A stretch of 64,000 bases of DNA from Protula sp. h YS-2021. Lineage: Eukaryota > Annelida > Polychaeta > Sabellida > Serpulidae. The position numbers and the translations under genes are program-made. The notes beneath the pieces were generated by a model, which made no database searches, was not told where the DNA came from, and saw only the letters and a program-made list of their open reading frames with translations. Below are positions 21,501 through 34,400 of this stretch, one piece after another. The stretch spans positions 42,377,239-42,441,238 of the forward strand of contig OX457026.1 of NCBI GenBank assembly GCA_949752745.1, in the 5' to 3' direction. The first letter of the stretch is position 1. Each line of letters begins with the position of its first letter.

Positions 21501-24500
21501 TCAAGGATTATGTCATAAACAATAACAATTTCACTTTCATCCGACCTTGTTCTGTACAATCAGGAAAATAATGACAATATATCGAGCAGTTACACTTAGT
21601 CCAAACAAAATTCGTCAGAGAAATGTAACATTCCAGAGTAAACAGACCCTATCTGTTTACGAAAAAAATAATAAAACGCATACATAAGAGATTTCTGCGC
21701 CCAACTATAGAAAATTGAAGCGTTTTAAGATCATACCACCAATGAAAAGAAAATAAAGTCAGTCATTCGCAGCGGTTTTGGGCCCATCGATTCAAAAGGA
21801 AAATTAGAAGATCTAACCGCATGTGGAAATACAGCTAATTTTAACAGAGATAAGAGAAAAATAAATGTATAACGTCGTCTATAGAACATTCAGATAAACT
21901 GTGTAAAATAACATGTAAATATGAAAAACAGCCTGCAAACTATTAGAGTAAGCATCTCCAGTTTGAAAACCGGAATTTACCACACATTACAAGCATAGAA
22001 AAGTGTTGTTCTCTTTTTTTCAATTGTATAAATGTTGAATTGTAAATGTGTAACACTTTCATGCCAATTAAAACCTTGTAACTAGATCTTAATAGTCCTT
22101 TTTTTGTTCAATCCAATGCCACTCAAACAGCACGATATGGAATATCGGGCGTAGCCAGCATTTTTTCAAGGAGTTTGTGAATTTCCGTTGCGTGACATTA
22201 AAAGTATTGTTTCAAATGTCTTCGCATAAATAACTTGGTTCTTGGGAAAGGTGGGAGTAGGGAGGGGGGTGGATTTAAAGTATATTTGACCCACGTTTTC
22301 AAGGCAGCCCATATCAATGTTGCAATACCTAAGATTGTTTATTCTAAGGATCCGCTTTCACGATTTTTTTAAGAATATATTTTTCTTTCTCAAAAGCAGA
22401 AATATCAACAGGAGACGGGATGTCCTCAAGGAGTATGTCATAAACAATAACAATTTCACTTTCATAAGACCTTGGTCTGTACAATCAGAAAAATAATGAC
22501 AATATATCGAGCAGTTACACTTAGTCCAAACAAAACTCGTCAGAGAAATGTAACATTCCAGAGTAAACAGGCCCTACCTCTTTGCGAAAAAAAATAATAA
22601 AACGCACACATAAGAGATTTGTGCGCGCAATTCTAGAAAATTGAAGCGTTTCAAGATCATACCACCAATGCAAAGAAAATAAAGTCCGTCATTCGCAGCG
22701 GTTTTGGGCCATCGATTCAAAAGGAAAATTAGAAGATTCTAACCGCATGTGTAAATACAGTTATTTTTAACAGAGATAAGAGAAAAATAAATGTATAACG
22801 TCGTCTATAGCACAAAATAACATGTAAATATAAAAAAAAACGGCCTGCAAACTATTATAGTAAGTTTCCCCAGTTTGAAAACCGGAATTTACCACACATT
22901 ACAAGCATAAAAAGTTGTTTTTCTCTTTTCTTTCAATTGTATAAATGCTGAATTGTAAATGTGTAACACTTTATGCAACTTAAAACCTTGTAACTAGATC
23001 TTAAAAGTCCTTTTTTAAATTCAATGTCACTCACACAGTACGACATGGAATATCGGGCGTAGCCAGCATTTTTTCAAGGAGTTTGTGAATTTCCGTTGCG
23101 TGACATTAAAAGTATTGTTTCAAATGTCTCTGCATAAACAACTTGATTCTTGGGGTAGGTGGGAGTAGGGAGGGGGGTGGATTTAAAGTATATTTGACCC
23201 ACTTTTTCAAGGCAGCCCATATCAATGTTGCAATACCTAAGATTGTTTATTGTAAGGATCCGCTTTCACGATTTTTTTAAGAATGTAATATTCTTTCTCA
23301 AAAGCAGAAATATCAAGAGGAGACGGGATGGCCTCAAGGATTATGTCATAAACAATAACAATTTCACTTTCAGAAGACCTTGTTCTGTACAATCAGAAAA
23401 ACAATGACAATATATCGAGCAGTTACACTTAGTTCAAACAAAATTTCTCAGCGAAGTGTAACATTCGAGAGTAAACAGACCCTATCTCTTTACGAAAAAA
23501 ATAATAAAACGCACACATAAGAGATTTATGCACGCAATTGTAGAAAATTGAAGCGTTTTAAGATCATACCACCAATGAAAAGAAAATAAAGTCCGTCATT
23601 CGCAGCGGTTTTGGGCCCATCGATTCAAAAGGAAAATTAGAAGATTCTAACCGCATGTGTAAATACAGCTAATTTTAACAGAGATAAGAGAAAAATAAAT
23701 GTATAACGTCGTCTATAGCACATTCAGATAAACTGTGTAAAATAACATGTAAATATGAAAAACAGCCTGCAAACTATTAGAGTAAGCTTCTCCAGTTTGA
23801 AAACCGGAATTTACCACACATTACAAGCATAACAAGTTGTTGTTCTCTTTTCTTTCAATTGTATAAATGCTGAATTGTAAATGTGTAACACTTTTATGCC
23901 ACTTAAAACCTTGTAACTAGATCTTAAAAGTCCCTTTTTTAATTCAATGTCACTCAAACAGTACGACATGGAATATCGGGCGTAGCCAGCATTTTTTCAA
24001 GAAGTTTGTGAATTTCCGTTGCGTGACATTAAAAGTATTGTTTCAAATGTCTCCGCATAGATAACTTGGTTCTCGGGGTAGGTGGGAGTAGGGAGGGGGG
24101 TGGATTTAAAGTATATTTGACCCACTTTTTCAAGGCAGTCCATATCAATGTTGCCAAACCTAAGATGGTTTATTCTAAAGATCCCCTTTCACGATTTTTT
24201 TAAGAATATATTTTTCTTTCTCAAAAGCAGAAATATCAAGAGGAGACGGGATGGCCTCAAGGATTATGTCATAAACAATAACAATTTCACTTTCATCAGA
24301 CCTTGGTCTGTACAATCAGAAAAATAATGACAATATATCGAGCAGTTACACTTAGTCCTAACAAAAAACTTCAGAGAAATGTAACATTCCAGATTATACA
24401 GACCCTATCTCTTAACGAAAAAAATAATAAAACACACATATAAGAGATTTGACCACGCAGTTGTAGAAAATTGAAGCGTTTAAGATCATACTACAAAAGA

Positions 24501-24620
24501 TCATAAAGACAATCATTCCTAGCGGTTTTGGGCCCATCATTTCAAATAGAAAATTAGAAAATTCTAATATCAGGTGCAACACAGACCGCTAGTTTTAACA
24601 GAGAGAAGAGAAACCGTGTA
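18590..24620. repeat. Tandem array of about 920-bp units
   Basis: The phrase GTGGATTTAAAGTATATTTG occurs at about 19498, 20417, 21341, 22268, 23176 and 24098 (spacings 908-927), with a diverged edge unit at about 18637. Other marks recur at the same phase: GGATGGCCTCAAGGATTATG, TCGAGCAGTTACACTTAGTC, TTTTGGGCCCATCGATTCAA and TGGAATATCGGGCGTAGCCA. No open frame is shared by all copies; the two short frames at 19514 and 23225 are part of the unit. The two units at about 20520-22270 are nearly identical, showing recent duplication. Confidence 0.85.
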
Positions 24621-24716
24621 ACCAGATCTGAAAGTTTTTTTTTTTGAATTCAATATTACTCCAATAGTACAAGGTGGAATATTTGGCGTAACCAGCATTT
24701 TCTCAACGGGTTTGTG

Positions 24717-25380
24717 AATTTCCGTTGCACGACATTGAAAGTATTGAGTTTATCTTATTCCTCACATAAAATCCAAGGTTGAAGAAGCTTTAAAACTTAA
24801 GTACAAAAAAATTCAGGCCATCGTACAAGCGATATTAGATCTATCATTTAAAAAAGCAAAGCAATTCTAGCCAAATTTACGGACAAACTGAGCTAATAGA
24901 AATAGACAAAATAAATGTTTAATTATAAGGACCGCAGTTTCAGGCGAAAATAGCAATCTATGAGAAACGAAAGCCATTTCCCTGCATGCATTGTTTTGAA
25001 TCCACACTCCTCTAGAAATGATTAGACGAATTTAAGATTCAGTCGAATCTACCCATCATACATTGACAAAAAAAATACCACTGTGTGCATACCAAAGAGG
25101 TATGAACACAGTGGTATTTAACGTCAGTGTTTCAAAATAATAACTGCAAAAAAAAGTCAAATAAAAGGTCACACCCATTATTTTATTCTTTCCAAAGATT
25201 GCACATGTTGTGTGCAAGAAACTGAACTATGTTGAAAATTATGCTCAAAAATATAAGTGCCGCCATTTAATTGTTGTTGGACCCAAAACTTCAAAAAGAT
25301 AAATATGTAAATAGAACAATTTCTTCACATGTAGAATATACATAGCCTCCACAACCAGTTATGGGCTAGTCGGACTATAG
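24717..25380. repeat. Right flank of the 920-bp array, paralogous to 17740-18600
   Basis: Shares TATTGAGTTTATCTTATTC, CGTACAAGCGATATTAGATC, the hairpin and TTGTTGTTGGACCCAAAA with the left flank in the same orientation. The array is thus bracketed by two copies of a segment of about 650 bp. Confidence 0.8.
25074..25118. repeat. 45-nt near-perfect hairpin, copy 2
   Basis: Arms AATACCACTGTGTGCATACC and GGTATGAACACAGTGGTATT. Relative to copy 1, an A:T pair has become C:G on both arms, so pairing is preserved. Confidence 0.8.
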
Positions 25381-25453
25381 TTTCGGCATCCACACTTCTT
25401 TATTTCAAGGTCTGGTTACGAGGTATTAATTGATATTCAAACATAAATACATT

Positions 25454-25596
25454 GTTTACCCCATTGTGAAACAGTCTCTTACGGGAAACGTAGACCATTA
25501 CAATATATTTGAGAGTTTATTTTAAAATATATTAATAGAAACTTCTTCGCAGTTACAAAATTCCTTTTTAACAGACTGTTTCGCAGTAGGGTAAAC
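25454..25596. mobile_element. Possible MITE with 24-bp inverted ends
   Basis: Left end GTTTACCCCATTGTGAAACA and right end TGTTTCGCAGTAGGGTAAAC are inverted copies with three mismatches. The AT-rich interior is about 95 bp. No clear target-site duplication was found. Confidence 0.55.
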
Positions 25597-26108
25597 CGTC
25601 TACGTACTCTGGAATTTGACGTGCCGACATGTATTCGCATGATATTTTTTGACACGTATATTTCAAATGACAGGAAAAATAATAGTAATAATAATTTTGG
25701 AATGGAAGTCTAGAAACGCCTTTCTTTTATGACTTGATGTTATGCACCGACTAACGGATACACTTCTGTTTGTAAACAAAACCACGTGTATTTGTAAACA
25801 AATCTTTGTTTATTTTGTTATGGAAATGACCTAAAAAGACCACGTGCAAGGTCTACATTCACTTTGAGCTTACGTTTAAAAGGCCGTTTTTCTCTTACAC
25901 ACACTGTCCAAGTTGGCTGGAATTATGTTTTGCAGTTTTTACTGAATATTGAGAGATCTAAACAATATTTTTTTAAGCCCATTAAATAGGAGACGGCAAA
26001 AAAATTCGGCCAAGATTGTATTTGATCATTTTTGGAATACACCCAAAAATAACGATTTTAGAACTCAGGCTCCATCTGCGCCTTCGGGCTGGATTCGACG
26101 CGAGCCTA
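25597..26108. other. AT-rich spacer
   Basis: No gene recognised; short frames only. Confidence 0.4.

Positions 26109-26160
<52 letters not shown>
26109..26160. repeat. (TG)n microsatellite
   Basis: About 50 bp of TG dinucleotides, which produce false Cys/Val frames. Confidence 0.95.
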
Positions 26161-26161
<1 letters not shown>

Positions 26162-26220
26162 ATGCGGCTTCGTCGGGAAACAAGACGAATTGGTGTGTAT
26201 CACGTTGCAATGTTAAAGTG

Positions 26221-26245
26221 AAACGGACCGAATTTCGGTCCGTTT
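26221..26245. repeat. 25-bp perfect hairpin palindrome
   Basis: AAACGGACCGA, loop ATT, TCGGTCCGTTT. Followed by TCGCAT and, 30 bp later, another CCGTTTCGCAAA. Confidence 0.75.
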
Positions 26246-26950
26246 CGCATTTTGGTCGGGTCGTCCGTTTCGCAAATCTGTGTAAGGGGCTCATTTTGCG
26301 AAACAGGACGTGCTCTTTCACCTGAGACCACATGCCTATTTCGCAGAAATTTACAGAGACCTTCAAAATTTCTGTGTAAAATAGTTCTCACACCAACATA
26401 TAGGTGGCTACCTACCATGAACTCTGTGTGAGAAAAGCACGTGGAACGAGAGCCAATCAGAAGACGTACACATCTTTCGATCTGTGTGAAATCTATTTTT
26501 ATATCACATTTCAACCAATCAGGTGCTAGCACATGTGTCAGGGGAGCGCGACCACGTGTTGGAATGGACCCGGCCCCAGGTGGTTGTCTACTTTTTGGCC
26601 TACATTTTAGTAGATTCTGGGGTGGCATATCCGTATAATTGTATTTAAAACAGGAAGAATAATATCGCAAATACGTTTTAAAGTTATTTATTGTTTTGTT
26701 TGTAGCCTATAAATCTCAAAAATCAAAGTTAAAGTTGAGGGTAAGCAAGGCAACACCCCTTTTGGTAGTGGACGATAATACCAGAAAGTTTCCACTTCAT
26801 TTTTTTAAGTACATATTTTTGTTTAACTGAAGCAAAGTGTCACATATTTTATTAAGCAATCGTTAGAGTTTGTTATTCTTCGTAGATTCTTGTTTTTTTT
26901 TTAACCAAGTCATTTGTTTGACATATTATTTTCGGTTTCTTTATGTAAGC
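26246..26950. other. Spacer without a recognised gene
   Basis: Frames on both strands are short or overlap the TG tract. No splice-supported exon. Confidence 0.4.
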
Positions 26951-28654
26951 CGGTCTGTTTCGCAAGCCTCATGTACGCGTGTTGTGTGTGAATTGCAGTC
27001 ACTGTAAACTCTCAGTGCAATTTATAACTTTTTGTTGTGCGAACAGGCGTGTTTCGTGTCCGTACATGTCTTATTTACACTCAATCTTTCTGTGGCCAGC
27101 GCTGAAATTGACTTAATGTCTCATTACTTGATGCCATTAAACTTGAGTGCTGTGTTCTCCAAATTCTTCCAAGTTCGCCTGCTTTCGCTGTGTAGAGGCA
27201 GATTCTTGTGTGATGCCATTTATATTTTTGGGGTGTACAAGCGTGTGTCATGTGCGTACAAGTCTAATATACACTCAGTCTTTCCGTCAATATCACTTGA
27301 AGAACTGAGTTTTGTTTCTCACTGCTTGGTGACCGTAATCTTAACTGTGCTGTCTTCTTTTTCAAATTCTTCTTATTTCACTTTGACTGAATATAATACT
27401 TCAAAAGTGCATTGTCGCTTTAGCGCAAGTAGAGGGGTGCACCGCCCCCACTCCCACCCCTCCTGTAACAAAAGCAAAATGCAATGGTACAGCCTGTTAG
27501 TTGGAAAAAATGTTAAAACCGTTAAACTTAAGATTTTTGTAGGCGAGAACCCCTCCCCTCCCCTCTAATACACAACCACTGCGAAATTGGTAGCTGATAA
27601 ACGCATTGAAATCGGTTTATTTTTCTCATTGCAGGACGCAGTCCTTCAAAAATATATTGCTCCATTAGTGTAGCTAGTGGGAGACAATGACGTGCAACCC
27701 CTCCCCCTCCCTTTATCAAAAAATATCGCATTAACTGAGTTTCATATCTCACTACTTGTTGGCCTTAACTTGAGTGTGCTGTATTCGCAACATTTTCTCA
27801 AATTTCGACTTGATTCGCCCAGTAGATGCAGTTATTACTCTGTGCCATTTGTATCTTTCTGTGGGGGGGGGGGGGGGTTGCAAACGTGTTTTATGTGTTT
27901 CAAGTCAAATTCACCCCAGTCTATCTGTTAATATCGCTTTAACTTAGTTTAACTATCTCACTGTCCTTAATCTCGAGTGTGCTTTATTAAAAAAAAGCAG
28001 AGAGAGAGAGAGAGAAATCGATTCGTTTCACATTGACTTTACGTTTTGACACACCAAAACGGCTTGTTTTTTCGAGACAAAAATTGTAGTATTTGTACTG
28101 TTAAATTGGCGCAACAACTGGGTGGGAGGGGGGTGCATTCGGGGTAAACCCCTCCACCCTTTCCCCAAAAAGCGAAATGCACTGGTAAAGTCTAGAAGTG
28201 AAAAAAATATATATTAACACCGTTAAACCTAGACATTTTTCTCGCCAGATCCTCCTCCCCCCTCCTCCCTGCTCTCTTGCACACGCCAACTGCGAAATTG
28301 GTAGTTGATAAACGTACTAAAAACGGCCTGCTTTATTGACTGCAGGACGCAATCCTTCAAAAATGTTTTGCTCCATTGGTGTAGCTAGGAGAATACAATG
28401 ACGGGCAAATCCCCCCCCCCCCGTCCGTTTTTTTCGGAAAAAAAAAAATTGCATTATCTGAGTTTCATATCTGTTCATGTTAGTTTAGCAAGCGACATGT
28501 ATGCGTGTCGCGTGTGAGATGCAGTAACTGTAAACTCTCAGTACCATTCATTTTAAACTTTTTTTTCTTGGCGTGTGCAAGCGTGTTTTATGTCCGCATA
28601 TGTCTTATTTACACCCACTCTTTCTGTGGATATCGCTGAAATTGGCTTTCATTA

Positions 28655-28745
28655 TGTCCCAACCCTTCGGATTGGGGCCTATAGGTTTGGGCTGTCCGTC
28701 CGTCCGTCATCGCTTAATACCCCTATGAATTTGGGAGACGGTTGG
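28655..28745. repeat. Short hairpin-headed GTCCGTCC element
   Basis: CCCAACCCTTCGGATTGGGG hairpin, then GGGCTGTCCGTCCGTCCGTC. Interrupts the duplicated segment, with no counterpart in the copy near 27110. Confidence 0.55.
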
Positions 28746-29269
28746 GGCCTGCTTGTGTTTCACAAATATTACTTGTTTCTCATTATTTGATGCCCTTAAA
28801 CTTGAGTGTGCTGTGGCCACTAAATTCTCCCAAATTCGCTTGGTTACGCCGTGTAGAGGCAGGTTCTTGAGTGATGCCATTTGATATTTTTCTGGGGTGT
28901 ACAAGCGTGTGTAATGTGCGTAGAAGTCTAATATACACTCAGTCTTTCCGTCAATATCACTTAAACTGAGTTTCGTTTCTCACTGCTTGGTGACCTTAAT
29001 CTTGTGCTGTCTTTTTTTTTTTCAAATTCGACTTATTTCACTTGGACTGAAACTAATACTTCAAAAGTGCATTTTTGTATTAACGCAAATAGAGAGGGTG
29101 CGCGACTCCCCCACTCCTCCCTCCATTAGTGTAGCTAATGCTCAATTAGTGTAGCTAGTGGGAGACAATGACGTGCAAACCTCCCCGTCCCTTTATCCAA
29201 AAAAATATCGCTTTAACTGAGTTTCACTATCTCACTGTCCTTAATCTTGAGTTGCTTTATTTAAAAAAA

Positions 29270-29275
<6 letters not shown>

Positions 29276-29307
<32 letters not shown>
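29276..29307. repeat. (GA)n tract after poly-A
   Basis: A run of A followed by about 14 GA units; a shorter version lies at about 27998-28016. Confidence 0.9.
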
Positions 29308-29310
<3 letters not shown>

Positions 29311-29999
29311 GATTCGTTTCACGTTGACTTTACGTTTTGGCAGATCAAAACGGCTTTTTTTTTTTAGCCAACAATTGTAGTATTTGTACTGTTAAATTGG
29401 TGCAACAACGGGGTTGGTTGCATTTGGGGAAAACCCCACCCTTTCCCCAAAAAAGCGAAATGCACTGGTAAAGTCTAGAAGTGAAAAAAAATTTTGACGG
29501 CCAGATCCCCCTCACCCTTCCTCCGCCTCTCTTGTACACGCCAACTGCGAAATTGACAGTTGATAAACACACCGAAACGACTATTCGTAGTTGATTTGCT
29601 TGCATCTGTCAGCGGGCTAAAGCGAGAGATTCGCACGCACATGTGAAAGGCTGATTGTGTATTATTGTGCGCTGTTTTATTTGTTTGAGCACTACTTTTA
29701 AGATTGGCTTGCCTTTTTACTATTTACACGCGAAAAATGTCATATTTATCTTCCATATATGCTTCTCAGATCCCCCCCCCCCTCTCCATCCAGGCCCCCG
29801 TCCTCCTTCGGAATTGCCAATTCAAACACGTATCAGAAGCTCTATTTCGCAGTAGATTTGCTTTGATCTTTGAACGGGCTAAAAGCTCGAGGTTCCCACG
29901 CTCATGACAGGCTGACTGTATATTATTGAGCGCTGTTTTAATTGTGTGTGCACTACTTTTATGATTGACTTGCCTTGTTACTGTTTGCGCGCGAAATAA

Positions 30000-31034
30000 T
30001 CAGTTATTTTGTCAAGGTTTTTCTGCCATTAAAATGCTTGTTTGGTGATATTTTTTAGTTTGTGTTAGTTTATAAAAAATATTGTAAGGTTTGGAATGAA
30101 ATTATCTGCGAAACACTACACTGTGTACATGAAGTTGAATGTTTTTTTTTTACTCAGTATGCAAATTAACCTGTCACGAGGTGTATGCGCGCGGCTTTGT
30201 TCTTGGTGGCGTCACTTTCAATGCAGAAAGCTTCCAGGTTACATGTGGATAATTTTTGAAAAATTAAAAGTGGATACAAAGTTAATAAGGATACACCTGA
30301 AAGGTAAATACACAAATGTTAAAAGCGCGGTGATTTTGTGAATCACGAGAAAATGTTGTTTTAGCGTGTTTGGTGTGTTTTGTGGCACTTTTTTGTGTAA
30401 GATACTGCTGTAAAAATACAGGCTTGATTGTGAGGACGGCACATTCTGAGCTAACATATCTTTTTATTTTACGGATTTATGTGTCTAGAAATGTTCGCTC
30501 AGAAAATTGTTGCTCAGTTTCGCTTGAAAATGCTGTCGATGTTGTCTTTTCTTGGATTTCTTGGTTTACAATTTTTTGTAAGTGGCCACTGCTGGAAACT
30601 AGCTTCTTTTGGTCCGGGTTCTTGGGACCTAGGACTTTGAAAAAGGGTCCAAAGCTATTTAGGGAGGATCCGAACCGTGTTAAGATAACATAGGGCGCAA
30701 GAAGACCTGATTTTTTGCGGCTGAGTCGGACTCTGGGTAGCCAAAAAGGAGGGTCTCTGATCCCCGTCAATTTCCAGCCCTGTTAATACGTACACAGACT
30801 TTTGCCAATTTTAAACCCCCTACCCTGAACGCAGTCCGGATGCTTTGTCTCCCCCTCCACCTTGAACGCTTAAAAGAATAAGCCAATACGCACTTAGACT
30901 TTTTCGGAAAAACTTTTGCGTTTCGGCTGAATTCAGGTGGGATTAGGATGTAATGATAGAAGAAAAAACGGCATGGATGATCTCTTAGAATGTAAAAAAA
31001 AATAGGTCAATTTCGCGCAGTTATAGCTCATGCT
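30000..31034. other. Upstream flank of gene B, no exon seen
   Basis: AT-rich to mixed sequence. Gene B's first recognised coding exon starts right after an acceptor, so a 5' UTR exon and promoter should lie here or further left; I could not place them. Confidence 0.4.
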
Positions 31035-31165
31035 GTCGGGTCATACCTAAGATTGAGATTCCTTCTTGCTACTCCGTGAGGGACTCCACGGTTAGAGAGA
31101 TTTTGAATGCCCCATATCAGAATAATGTGGCAGGGGGCCCCGATATGGCCATAGCAGTAAAAAAA
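31035..31165 (+). repeat. tRNA-derived SINE, 5'-truncated copy 3
   Basis: Starts at TCGGGTCATACCTAAGA and runs through AATAATGTGGCAGGGGGCCC to GATATGGCCATAGCAG, then an A-rich tail. The tRNA-like head is missing. Confidence 0.75.
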
Positions 31166-31313
31166 AAAAAGAAAGAAAAAGAAAATCACAATGCTACACC
31201 AAATGTATCCGGTCACTTGTCGGTTAGTTTCGCTAAGATTTATGGATTGTGTTGTCGTTATTTCAAATTCCCAATATATTCAGCTAATGATCATTCTCTT
31301 ATTGCTTTCGCAG

Positions 31314-31495
31314 ATGCCGCGGAAAAAAGGGTGGATTAAAAAGACCAAGGTCCAAGAACAGTTCGTTGATCTGCAGCGCTACAGAACAGGTGACGTTGTG
31401 CTTCACATCTATAGAAGGAAGTGGTGGCCTGCACATGTGGAAGGCCGGGACCCTGACGGAAGTATAGAAGTCTCGTTTTGCGGTTTTGACTTTGC
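31314..31495 (+). CDS. Gene B exon 1: PWWP-like module, first part
   Basis: ATG at 31314 directly after TTTCGCAG; donor TTTGC|GTAAGT (phase 2). Residues 23-61 read YRTGDVVLHIYRRKWWPAHV then VSFCGFDFA. The pattern G-D-x-V, W-W-P-A, a variable loop, then V-x-F-x-G is the PWWP beta-barrel signature (methyl-lysine reader and DNA binder in known proteins). Confidence 0.75.
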
Positions 31496-34400
31496 GTAAG
31501 TTCTTAAACTTTTTTTCTATTGCTTTCCTTTCCAGGTCGTGGACGTCCTGTACAACCAGTTTGATTTAGATTCCCTTTTGTTTTTGCGTGTTCTTGTGGA
31601 ATGATGACGTCCTATTCGCAGAAATTATACTTTTGTAGAGTTGAAAGACCAGTGTATCGTAACATTTTTTTTTTGCTCCTGTAATAACTGAAAAAAAAAC
31701 TTGACAAGGACAGAAGTGACGTCCTTACAGCAGCTGAGAGTGATCCATGATTTCAAAACATTCTTTCATTTTTAGTCCGGAGAAAGTTTCCGATCCCAGG
31801 AAGCTCAAACCGTTTCCTATGGCTGTGGGAATTGGTAATATGTTATTAAGAAATGACAGATTTTTTCCTTCCCTGTGATTGGGTTAAATGTCGGTTTGCA
31901 AATCTCCGTTTTGCATGATAGTGCTTCATAAGTTTGCAGGTTCGATTATCTAGCCGGAAGCATCAGACTCAAAAGGACTTGTATTTTTCAGTATCTTAGA
32001 TGAAATGCTGAATCCCTGTATTGCCAGTTGCACGTTCTCATTGCTAAACGAACTGTATATGCGAGATTATACTTGTTCGATTTTTTTCCTTCCCGGTGAT
32101 TGGGTTAAATGTCTGTTTTGTCGTTTTATGGTTTGCAAATCCCCGTTTCCGTTGAGTTTTGCATGCTAATGCTTCATTAGTTTGCAGGTTCGATTATCTA
32201 ACTGGAAGCATCAGACCCAAAAGGACTTGTATTTTTCAGTATTTTAGATGAAGTGCCGAATCCCTGTATTGCCAGTTGCACGTTCTCATTGCTAAACGGA
32301 CTGTATATGCGAGATTGTACTTATTCGTATAACACCTATTTTTAAATTTTCTCTTCGGTATCTGTTCTCTCTGTAACTTGCGTGGAACACAAACTTAAAT
32401 TACCATTGTGTCCGTGTCATTTTTGTGCTCACGCCTTGGAATGATAAAAAAGTATCGTTTTCCTTTACGCACAGTGTGTTTTCGCATGGTTTTTGGGAAT
32501 GATTTATGTGCGTCTAAACTTGTATGGAATGAAATGTGGAATGATTAAGTATTCCGTCATTTTTTTCTGCAGAAGAGGTGTGTAAAAACCCCGGGAAGGG
32601 ATATATCAAGGCCTGGGCAGAAGCCGCAAAGAGGTTATGCCGCAGGGATCAGAGCCACTTGACCCATTTTGTGGGTGAAATTGTTGGGGGACCGGTTAAA
32701 GATAGTGATGACAGTTCGGATGTTAACCAAGCCTGTAGCCAGATTAAGAAAGCAGCGGAAAATATCCCTGCGTCGATTTCAGGTAATAACAGATGGACGA
32801 ATATACAACATATATTTTGCTTGACGCGTATTTCTCGTTTCATTCGACATCTTTTTTTGTGTGTGTCTGTGGGTGTGATCCGAAGGGCAGTTTCGTTATT
32901 TTCCTGAACCGGAACTTGTAAGACTGGAGCGAAACGGACTGTTGTCAGAATTTTGAACATGCATGTCCTGTGCGGCTAAGCTTTAAATTGTTCAAGGATT
33001 AAATAAGGACGTCATAGTTTATGACTCGGCTGTTACATTAGAATGAAACATTGGCATTGGAAGAAATCACAGAGTTCAAATTAATTTTAAAACATGTGTT
33101 CATTTCGCTTGCACAGAATTTTCATACAATATCCCCGTTGCAGCGATCGAAAGCCATGAGACAGAAGTTACGGCCACCGTTGGGGAGGGGGTGGCGCAAT
33201 CCGAAGAACGTAGTTCGGGCAGCGATTGCGTCATTCAAGGCGTTAAAACCATGTCAAAAGAGCTTTGTGAGAGACCAGTGAAAAGGGTAGAGTCGGCTAA
33301 CACACATTCATCGCAGGGCGAGAAAGACACAAAACTCTCAGCGAATGCGGAATCGGCTGTTGAAGGGGCGTCGTCTGAGAAGTCGCTGGGTAAGTGATGC
33401 TTTTGCATTTATAAAGGGTAAGAATTGTTGCTGAGATGTGTCGGAAGGTGTATCGGGATATATGTAGCACTAGTGCAGATTTGGTCAAGCCAACCAGGTG
33501 CTGACGTTTCAAAGAATTCAAAACATTTTTCGTGCGTTGTGGTTGTCGGCGAAACGGACTGCTTATCGGTGCCCACTGCTAAGATTGTAAGAGTTTTGTA
33601 CAGTTCAGCTTTGAATTGAAGATGAAATGTGAAGGTTATTCCTGGGCGCTTCATGGTCTTTTCAAATTTAGTTGCTGTTTTGACTTGATGTGAAGTTGTC
33701 AGTGTCTCTGTCGTACGAATTCAGTGATTTAGCGTTTGTAATACCAGTGTTATACTTTTTCAGAAAATGTCCCCGTTGCTGCAATCGGAAGCCGTGACAC
33801 AGACGTTACGGTCACCGTTGGGGAGGGGGTGGCGCAATCCGAAGAACGTAGTTCGGACAGCGATTGCGTCATTACGGGCGTTGATATCATGTCAAAGGAG
33901 CTTTGTGAGAGATCGGTGAAAAGGGAAGAGGGGGCACACACACATTCATCGCAGGGCGAAAAAGACACAGCGAATGCGGAATCGGCTGTTCAAGGGGCGT
34001 CTTATGAGAAGTCGCTGGGTAAGTGATGCTTTTGCATTTATAAAGGGTAAGAATTGTTGCTGAGGTGTGTCGGAAGGAGTATCCTGACATATGTAGCAGT
34101 AGTGCAGATTTGGTCAAGGGAATCGGGTGCTGGCATTTTAAAGAATTCAAAACTTTTTTCTTGCATTATGGTTGTCGGCGAAAAGGACTGCTTATCACTG
34201 CTGTGATTACGGAAGACCTGGGGGGGGGGGCAATTACTGCTGCTATCCTATTTGGATTTTGCATGTGAAATCCTGCTTAGGCATTGCTTAAGCACTGCCT
34301 TAGCAGGATGTCACGTGCAAAATTCAAGTAGGGCAACAGCAGTAGTGGCCCTCCAGGTCTTCCGAATGTGATTGAAAGAGTTTTGTGAGTACAGCTTTGA

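Larger units (their letters stand above)
26950..30000. repeat. Block of duplicated diverged segments with simple tracts
   Basis: Segments recur: TGTCTTATTTACACYCAMTC at about 27066 and 28600; GTGCGTAGAAGTCTAATATA-type at 27256 and 28916; a GA tract plus AATCGATTCGTTTCAC at 27998 and 29280; AAATGCACTGGTAAAGTCTA at 28174 and 29457; GAGCGCTGTTTTA-type segments at 29670 and 29930. Offsets vary (260 to 1660 bp), so this is layered duplication and not one clean array. Frames such as 27032-27568 fall on repeated DNA and are not called. Confidence 0.65.

Noticed and set aside
26106..26366. Cys/Val and Thr/His-rich frames over the TG tract
   Set aside because: Dinucleotide repeats give long frames in every phase; no real start or homology.
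27032..27568. 178-residue plus-strand frame
   Set aside because: Located on diverged duplicated DNA; the frame is not kept in the related segment near 28560-29100.
31910..32200. tRNA-like phrase GGTTCGATTATCTA, twice
   Set aside because: It is part of a 230-bp intronic tandem duplication and no cloverleaf can be drawn around it.
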